From Actinomycetota bacterium (lineage in GTDB: Bacteria > Actinomycetota > Actinomycetes > S36-B12), in NCBI GenBank assembly GCA_027729865.1, contig JAQCBM010000143.1, positions 1 through 5,559 on the forward strand: DNA of 5,559 bases. Reading direction: 5' to 3'. The position numbers were made by a program, and so were the translations under genes. The notes beneath the pieces were generated by a model. The model saw nothing but the letters and a program-made list of their open reading frames with translations, searched no databases and was not told the origin of the DNA. Every line of letters starts with the position of its first letter. The stretch's first letter is position 1. Below, one piece after another: positions 1 to 5,559 of this stretch.

Positions 1-251
1 CTGATGAGTGGCTCGATGGCGTCGTTGAAAGTAGCGAAGATGACGTCGCTGTTGACCTCCGCTGCTGCCTCCTGCGTATCGAAGACTCCGATGCCACGGA
101 CGAGTCCAGCGCCGGGGTCGCCGACGATATGAACGCTGATGAGGTGGGGGTCGATGGCCATGAAGTCGTGGGCGAACTCCGAGTACAGGTCGACCACATC
201 TTGGTAGTGGCCTGGTTTCACCTCGAGGGTGAATTCGACGACGTGAGACAT
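1..251 (-). CDS. Partial small alpha/beta protein, ABM-like (dimeric alpha-beta barrel), N-terminal 83 residues
   Basis: An open frame runs leftward from an ATG at 251-249 to the window edge without a stop, giving 83 codons; the C-terminus is missing. The start is supported by an AAGGAG ribosome-binding site at 262-257, five bases before the ATG. The protein begins MSHVVEFTLEVKPG. It then reads as strand (VVEFTLEV), turn (KPGH), a helix of about 20 residues (YQDVVDLYSEFAHDF), strand (LISVHIVGD), strand (VRGIGVFDT) and a second helix beginning EAAAEV. That order, with the 'KPG' turn after strand 1 and a 'xFDTxEAA' step before helix 2, resembles the ferredoxin-like fold of antibiotic-biosynthesis-monooxygenase (ABM) and related dimeric barrel proteins. 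Members include cofactor-free oxygenases, haem-degrading enzymes and proteins of unknown role. No catalytic residue can be assigned, so substrate and reaction are unknown. It has no signal peptide or membrane segment and is probably cytosolic. It is transcribed away from rpoB, so it is not part of that operon. The coding call is fairly secure; the family call is tentative. Confidence 0.72.
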   Translation of the reverse strand, partial: MSHVVEFTLEVKPGHYQDVVDLYSEFAHDFMAIDPHLISVHIVGDPGAGLVRGIGVFDTQEAAAEVNSDVIFATFNDAIEPLI

Positions 252-256
252 GTGTG

Positions 257-262
257 CTCCTT
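257..262 (-). promoter_or_regulatory. Ribosome-binding site of the divergent ABM-like gene
   Basis: AAGGAG on the - strand, five bases upstream of the ATG at 251-249. It is a near-perfect Shine-Dalgarno sequence and fixes the start of the divergent gene. Confidence 0.75.
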
Positions 263-320
263 GTGTTGATGGGCGGTAACGGGATTCTCGCGAGCCGCAG
301 CGTAGGCCTTGATAGAGGCA

Positions 321-350
321 AGGGTATGGCCGGAAAGTTTTGGTGGTCAC
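321..350 (-). promoter_or_regulatory. Weak candidate promoter for the divergent ABM-like gene
   Basis: On the - strand, GTGACC (350-345) and TACCCT (326-321) are separated by 18 bases. The first matches the TTGACA -35 consensus at four of six positions. The second fits the TANNNT pattern that is usual for -10 boxes in actinobacteria. The start would fall near 314, leaving about 60 nt of leader before the ATG at 251. Matches of this quality also occur by chance, so this is only a candidate. Confidence 0.28.
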
Positions 351-568
351 AGATTCATCACGAACGGTGTGCAAGAAACCGAAGAAAGGTGCAAAAGTCG
401 CGCCGCGCTTGACGTTTCGGCTTCGGGCGGTCACGATCTACGCACGCACACACCCGGTGCGGATCCGTCAGGACGAGGATCCAGCCAGGTTGGGCAGGGG
501 ACCGGTTCGCTGTCACCCCCCGCCCTTGACCTAGCTGCGATCGAGGGACTGGCGGGGCACCCCCGGGT

Positions 569-597
569 TAGACAGCGGCGTGCCCTCCGGGTATGCT
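569..597 (+). promoter_or_regulatory. Predicted housekeeping-sigma promoter for rpoB-rpoC
   Basis: TAGACA at 569-574 (five of six matches to the -35 consensus TTGACA) is followed after exactly 17 bases by TATGCT at 592-597 (four of six matches to TATAAT, including the key first TA and final T). This is the layout expected for the primary sigma factor of actinobacteria (HrdB/SigA). Transcription should start near 604, about 147 nt before the rpoB start codon. It is the best promoter match on the + strand of the intergenic region and reads straight into rpoB. No operator can be identified around it. Additional promoters upstream of the window, or further ones in this gap, are possible. Confidence 0.72.
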
Positions 598-696
598 GCC
601 GCTTTGCGCTGCCCTCACACCCCTCCCCCCGAGCGGTCGTGTTCGTCACGGTCACAGACCAGGCGGATTTGACAGTTCGGGACGAAGTGGCGTGCG

Positions 697-738
697 CGGG
701 GCCAGCGCGAATGACGTCAGCGTCGCAGATGCGCCCCG
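697..738 (+). promoter_or_regulatory. Possible leader hairpin abutting the rpoB ribosome-binding site
   Basis: CGGGGC (697-702) is perfectly complementary to GCCCCG (733-738), and inside it GCGA (707-710) can pair with TCGC (723-726). The 3' arm of the outer stem ends on the first G of the GGAAGGA ribosome-binding site (738-744). Folding could therefore affect ribosome access to the TTG start. The stem is short and the loop is long, and in GC-rich DNA such pairings are common, so function is not established. There is no T-tract after it, so it is not an intrinsic terminator. Confidence 0.27.
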
Positions 739-744
739 GAAGGA
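738..744 (+). promoter_or_regulatory. Ribosome-binding site that decides the rpoB TTG start
   Basis: GGAAGGA lies six bases upstream of the TTG at 751. An in-frame TGA at 712-714 lies just upstream and no other start codon falls between it and 751, so this site and the TTG together fix the rpoB N-terminus. Confidence 0.85.
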
Positions 745-750
745 ACCGTC

Positions 751-3700
751 TTGGCAGCTAAGACTTCGGTCAGCACCCCCTTGTCCCCGGGCCTAGCCCG
801 TCACTCGTTCGCGAAGATCCGAGAGCCCCTGGCAACCCCGGACCTGCTCGCCCTGCAGAAGGCCAGCTTTGACTGGCTGCTGGGCCGCGAGGACTGGCAG
901 GCAAAAGTCGCCGCGGCGATCGCCGCCGGCAACACCGAGATCCCGCAGGTTTCCGGCCTGACCGAGATCTTCGAGGAGATCAGCCCGATCGAGGACCTCG
1001 CCGGCATGATGTCGCTGTCCTTCCGCGACCACCGCTTCGAGCCACCGAAGTACACGGTGGAGCAGTGCAAGGAGAAGGACTTCACCTACGCCGCTCCGCT
1101 GTTCGTCACGGCGGAGTTCATGAACAACGAGACTGGTGAAATCAAGTCCCAGACCGTGTTCATGGGCGACTTCCCGCTGATGACCGACAAGGGCACGTTC
1201 ATCATCAACGGCACCGAGCGCGTTGTCGTCTCCCAGTTGGTCCGTTCACCGGGTGCGTACTTCGAGCGCTCGATCGACAAGGCCACCGACAAGGACGTCT
1301 ACACCGCGAAGATCATCCCCAGCCGCGGTGCGTGGCTGGAGTTCGAGATCGACAAGAAGGATCTCGTTGCCGTTCGCGTTGACCGCAAGCGCAAGCAGCC
1401 GGTGTCGGTTCTGCTCAAGGCGCTTGGCATGACCTCCGAGGAGATCCGCGAGCGCTTCGGTCAGTACGAAGTGTTCATGGCCACGATGGAGAAGGACACC
1501 GTCGAAAGCCAGGACGATGCCTTACTCGACATCTACCGCAAGTTGCGACCGGGTGAGCCGCCCACGCTGGAGAACGCTCGCAACCTGATCGACAACTTCT
1601 ACTTCAACCCCAAGCGGTATGACCTCGCGAAGGTTGGCCGCTACAAGGTCAACCGCAAGCTCGGTTTGGATCTTCCGCTCGATCAGAGCGTTCTCACCCT
1701 CGAGGACGTGCTCGCGACGATCGAGTACTTGGTGCGTTTGCACTCCGAACTGCCCACGATGGAGGGCCCGCGAGGTGAGGTCGTCGTCGAAACCGACGAC
1801 ATCGATCACTTCGGTAATCGTCGTCTGCGCACGGTCGGAGAGTTGATTCAAAACCAGATCCGTACCGGCTTGTCCCGCATGGAGCGTGTGGTTCGCGAGC
1901 GCATGACCACTCAGGACGTCGAGGCGATCACGCCGCAGACCCTGATCAACATCCGTCCCGTTGTGGCGGCCATCAAGGAGTTCTTCGGCACCAGCCAGCT
2001 CTCGCAGTTCATGGACCAGACCAACCCGCTCGCCGGTTTGACGCACAAGCGTCGTTTGTCGGCACTGGGTCCGGGTGGTCTGTCGCGCGAGCGTGCAGGC
2101 TTCGAGGTTCGCGACGTGCACCCGTCCCACTACGGACGCATGTGCCCGATCGAGACCCCGGAAGGCCCGAACATCGGTCTGATCGGTTCGCTCGCAACGT
2201 ACGGTCGTATCAGCCCGTTCGGTTTCGTTGAGACTCCGTACCGCAAGGTGGTCAACGGCAAGGTCACCGACCAGGTCGACTACATGACGGCTGATGAAGA
2301 GGATCGCTTCGTCGTCGCGCAGGCCAACACGCCTATCTCCGACAACGGCACCATGACCGAGGACCGCGTCCTGGTTCGCCGCAAGGGTGGCGAGGTCGAA
2401 TACGTGAAGCCGACCGAGGTCGACTACATGGACGTCTCGCCGCGCCAGTTGTGGTCGGTTGCAACGGCGATGATCCCGTTCCTCGAGCACGACGACGCCA
2501 ACCGCGCACTGATGGGCTCGAACATGCAGCGTCAGGCCGTGCCGTTGCTGCGCGCAGAGGCACCACTGGTCGGTACGGGCATGGAGTTCCGTGCCGCATA
2601 CGACGCCGGCGACATGGTCCTTGCGACCAAGGCTGGCGTGGTTACTGAGGTGTCCGCCGATCTGATCACCGTCGCGGAAGATGGCGGCGAATACACCACG
2701 TACGCACTCGATAAGTTCACGCGCTCGAACCAGGGCACGTGCATCAACCAGCGTCCGATCGTCAAGGAAGGCGATCGCGTGGAGGTTGGCCAGGTACTCG
2801 CAGACGGTCCGTCCACGGACCTCGGTGAGATGGCCCTCGGCAAGAACCTGCTCGTCGCGTTCATGTCGTGGGAAGGCCACAACTACGAAGACGCCATCAT
2901 CTTGTCCCAGCGACTGGTGCAAGACGATGTCCTCTCCAGCATTCACATCGAAGAGCACGAGATCGATGCGCGTGACACCAAGCTCGGGCCGGAGGAAATC
3001 ACCCGCGACATTCCTAACGTCGCGGAAGAAGTCCTCGCCGATCTTGACGAGCGCGGCATCATCCGCATCGGCGCCGATGTTGTGCCCGGCGACATCCTGG
3101 TCGGCAAGGTCACGCCCAAGGGCGAGACCGAGCTCACCCCGGAGGAGCGTTTGCTGCGTGCGATCTTCGGTGAGAAGGCGCGCGAGGTGCGCGACACGTC
3201 ACTGAAGGTGCCGCACGGTGAGTCCGGAAAGATCATCGGCGTTCGTGTGTTCGATATCGACGAGGGCGATGAGCTTCCGCCCGGTGTGAACCGACTGGTG
3301 CGCGTGTACATCGCGCAAAAGCGCAAGATCACCGAAGGCGACAAGCTCGCCGGACGCCACGGCAACAAGGGCGTCATCGCGAAGATCCTCCCGGTCGAGG
3401 ACATGCCGTTCTTGACCGACGGAACCCCGGTGGACATCGTGCTTAACCCGCTCGGTGTGCCCGGCCGCATGAATGTCGGCCAGGTGCTCGAAACGCATTT
3501 GGGTTGGGCGGCGGCCACGGGCTGGGAAGTCGACCCCACAGATCCACGGGTCGCGAACCTGCCCGAGGAAGTTCGCGCAGTGGAGCCGCGCTCGCGCGTG
3601 GCAACTCCGGTGTTCGACGGCGCTCGCGAAGAGGAACTGTCGGCGATCTTGGAATCGACGCGACCGACCTCGGACGGCATCTCGCTGGTCAACGGCAACG

Positions 3701-4215
3701 GCAAGGCGGAGTTGTTCGATGGACGCAGCGGTGAGCCGATCCCTGGTGAGATCGCTGTCGGCTACATGTACATCTTGAAGTTGCTGCACTTGGTCGACGA
3801 CAAGATCCACGCCCGCTCCACCGGCCCGTACTCGATGATCACCCAGCAGCCGCTGGGCGGTAAGGCGCAGTTCGGTGGCCAGCGATTTGGTGAGATGGAG
3901 GTCTGGGCCCTTGAGGCGTATGGCGCTGCATACGCGCTGCAGGAGTTGCTCACCATCAAGTCCGACGACGTCCTGGGCCGCGTGAAGGTCTACGAAGCGA
4001 TCGTCAAGGGCGAGAACATCCCCGAGCCGGGTATTCCCGAATCGTTCAAGGTGCTCGTCAAGGAGATGCAGTCCCTGTGTCTCAATGTCGAGGTCCTGTC
4101 CAGCGATGGCGTGGCCATCGAGATGAAGGACTCCGACGAAGACGTCTTCCGCGCCGCTGAAGAACTCGGTATCGACCTGTCCCGGCGTGAGCCGAGCAGC
4201 GTCGAGGAGCTCTAG
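751..4215 (+). CDS. rpoB: DNA-directed RNA polymerase subunit beta
   Basis: Complete, 1154 residues, TTG start, TAG stop. Beta forms one pincer of the polymerase cleft and contributes to RNA synthesis with beta-prime, alpha2, omega and sigma. Its length fits actinobacterial beta (about 1150-1180) and is below E. coli (1342), whose lineage-specific insertions are absent. The N-terminal protrusion and lobe cover about residues 20-400, with the conserved block MGDFPLMTDKGTF starting at 138 and NGTER at 153-157. The rifampicin cluster/fork region spans about 413-443 (GTSQLSQFMDQ onward). The key contacts Q419, D422, H432, R435, S437 and L439 match E. coli Q513, D516, H526, R529, S531 and L533. 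The ETPEGPNIGLIG block follows. E713-D714 correspond to E. coli E813-D814, the flap-tip helix lies at about 796-807, and lysines K865 and K873 in GDKLAGRHGNKG correspond to E. coli K1065 and K1073. The C-terminal clamp segment (GGKAQFGGQRFGEME, 1036-1049) anchors beta-prime. The short N-terminal tail beginning (M)AAKTS resembles that of Streptomyces. Odd residues are T424, A428, S706 and L1012 (see findings). No frameshift is seen. Confidence 0.99.
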   Translation: MAAKTSVSTPLSPGLARHSFAKIREPLATPDLLALQKASFDWLLGREDWQAKVAAAIAAGNTEIPQVSGLTEIFEEISPIEDLAGMMSLSFRDHRFEPPKYTVEQCKEKDFTYAAPLFVTAEFMNNETGEIKSQTVFMGDFPLMTDKGTFIINGTERVVVSQLVRSPGAYFERSIDKATDKDVYTAKIIPSRGAWLEFEIDKKDLVAVRVDRKRKQPVSVLLKALGMTSEEIRERFGQYEVFMATMEKDTVESQDDALLDIYRKLRPGEPPTLENARNLIDNFYFNPKRYDLAKVGRYKVNRKLGLDLPLDQSVLTLEDVLATIEYLVRLHSELPTMEGPRGEVVVETDDIDHFGNRRLRTVGELIQNQIRTGLSRMERVVRERMTTQDVEAITPQTLINIRPVVAAIKEFFGTSQLSQFMDQTNPLAGLTHKRRLSALGPGGLSRERAGFEVRDVHPSHYGRMCPIETPEGPNIGLIGSLATYGRISPFGFVETPYRKVVNGKVTDQVDYMTADEEDRFVVAQANTPISDNGTMTEDRVLVRRKGGEVEYVKPTEVDYMDVSPRQLWSVATAMIPFLEHDDANRALMGSNMQRQAVPLLRAEAPLVGTGMEFRAAYDAGDMVLATKAGVVTEVSADLITVAEDGGEYTTYALDKFTRSNQGTCINQRPIVKEGDRVEVGQVLADGPSTDLGEMALGKNLLVAFMSWEGHNYEDAIILSQRLVQDDVLSSIHIEEHEIDARDTKLGPEEITRDIPNVAEEVLADLDERGIIRIGADVVPGDILVGKVTPKGETELTPEERLLRAIFGEKAREVRDTSLKVPHGESGKIIGVRVFDIDEGDELPPGVNRLVRVYIAQKRKITEGDKLAGRHGNKGVIAKILPVEDMPFLTDGTPVDIVLNPLGVPGRMNVGQVLETHLGWAAATGWEVDPTDPRVANLPEEVRAVEPRSRVATPVFDGAREEELSAILESTRPTSDGISLVNGNGKAELFDGRSGEPIPGEIAVGYMYILKLLHLVDDKIHARSTGPYSMITQQPLGGKAQFGGQRFGEMEVWALEAYGAAYALQELLTIKSDDVLGRVKVYEAIVKGENIPEPGIPESFKVLVKEMQSLCLNVEVLSSDGVAIEMKDSDEDVFRAAEELGIDLSRREPSSVEEL
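1987..2079 (+). other. rpoB: Rifampicin-resistance-determining region of rpoB
   Basis: Residues 413-443 of beta line the rifamycin pocket next to the RNA exit path. The residues most often mutated in resistant clinical isolates are of the sensitive type here: D422 (E. coli D516), H432 (H526) and S437 (S531). Two positions differ from the sequence I remember as common in E. coli and M. tuberculosis: T424 in place of N518 and A428 in place of S522. On the sequence alone I would predict sensitivity, with the A428 difference as the main uncertainty, because other changes at the equivalent serine are known to confer resistance. Confidence 0.85.
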
Positions 4216-4267
4216 GCACCAGCCAGACAACTATCACCACTGACCGGAACTAACGAAGGAAACCCAC
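4216..4267 (+). other. rpoB-rpoC intergenic spacer
   Basis: This 52-nt gap has no inverted repeat with a T-tract and no convincing -35/-10 pair. That supports read-through from rpoB into rpoC as a single operon. Its only recognisable element is the rpoC ribosome-binding site at its 3' end. Confidence 0.75.
4255..4260 (+). promoter_or_regulatory. Ribosome-binding site that decides the rpoC GTG start
   Basis: GAAGGA sits seven bases before the GTG at 4268. It selects this GTG, which gives the N-terminus VLDVNFFDDLRIG expected for actinobacterial beta-prime. Confidence 0.85.

Positions 4268-5559
<1,292 letters not shown>

Larger units (their letters stand above)
252..750. other. Divergent intergenic region between the ABM-like gene and rpoB
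   Basis: These 499 bases hold no gene I can support. The open frames that cross them lack ribosome-binding sites, have compositions unlike proteins (Arg, Pro and Ser rich) and overlap each other on both strands. The region contains the rpoB promoter (569-597), the rpoB leader (about 604-750), a weak candidate promoter for the divergent gene (321-350), and three C-rich tracts on the + strand that each begin CACCCC (about 514-525, 559-567 and 618-631). I saw no tRNA, rRNA, insertion sequence or CRISPR repeat. The ribosomal protein genes rplJ and rplL, which adjoin rpoB in many bacteria, are absent from this interval. Confidence 0.8.

Noticed and set aside
409..437. TTGACG followed 17 bases later by CACGAT on the + strand
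   Set aside because: The -10 match is only three of six and lacks the initial T; much weaker than the promoter at 569-597.
484..506. Four short G-runs on the + strand, possible quadruplex
   Set aside because: Two of the runs are only GG, so at best a two-layer structure; too common in GC-rich DNA to report.
526..531. TTGACC on the + strand
   Set aside because: No acceptable -10 box at 16-18 bases; the sequence there is CTGGCG.
669..674. Perfect TTGACA (-35 consensus) in the rpoB leader
   Set aside because: Bases 16-19 downstream read as GC-rich sequence with no TANNNT, so there is no -10 partner; treated as chance.
309..761. Open frame of 150 codons on the + strand across the intergenic region and into rpoB
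   Set aside because: No ribosome-binding site, Arg/Pro/Ser/Gly-rich composition, overlaps the promoter and runs into rpoB in another frame; no family resemblance.
1522..2958. Antisense open frame of 478 codons opposite rpoB
   Set aside because: Long antisense frames are expected where third positions are GC-rich. Its product is His/Arg/Val/Leu-rich without recognisable domains, and the sense strand is unmistakably rpoB.
3199..4230. Antisense open frame of 343 codons opposite the 3' end of rpoB
   Set aside because: A mirror of rpoB codon bias, without a domain or a credible ribosome-binding site.
4216..4267. Terminator or internal promoter between rpoB and rpoC
   Set aside because: No inverted repeat with a T-tract and no -35/-10 pair found in the 52 bases.

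Overview
The window is a core RNA polymerase locus from a high-GC actinobacterium. It holds a complete rpoB (beta subunit) followed by the first 430 codons of rpoC (beta-prime subunit), both on the + strand. Upstream, a 499-bp non-coding region separates rpoB from the 5' part of a small divergent gene on the - strand. The actinobacterial assignment rests on four points: beta reads almost collinearly with the Streptomyces and Mycobacterium proteins as I remember them; beta-prime carries the long charged helical insertion of that phylum, which E. coli lacks; the start codons are TTG and GTG; and the third codon positions are GC-rich. I cannot place it below class level.

Layout. Positions 1-251 (- strand) are the first 83 codons of a small alpha/beta protein that looks like a dimeric alpha-beta barrel (antibiotic-biosynthesis-monooxygenase-like) protein, running off the left edge. 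Positions 252-750 are intergenic. They contain a good housekeeping-sigma promoter pointing at rpoB (TAGACA, 17-bp spacer, TATGCT at 569-597), which predicts a leader of about 147 nt, a possible hairpin next to the rpoB ribosome-binding site, several C-rich tracts, and a weak candidate promoter for the divergent gene. Positions 751-4215 are rpoB. Positions 4216-4267 are a 52-nt gap with a ribosome-binding site but no visible terminator or promoter. Positions 4268-5559 are rpoC, cut off before its catalytic aspartate motif.

rpoB and rpoC appear to be one transcription unit expressed from the 569-597 promoter, giving coordinated supply of the two large subunits that form the active-site cleft. 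The usual rplJ-rplL pair is not within 750 bp upstream of rpoB; a divergent gene occupies that place.

I found no new mobile, defence or biosynthetic system here. The points worth a second look are small: an unusual stretch inside the beta-prime helical insertion, several substitutions at positions that are normally conserved in both subunits (including two inside the rifampicin-binding cluster), and possible structure in the rpoB leader. Family comparisons are from memory, not from an alignment.
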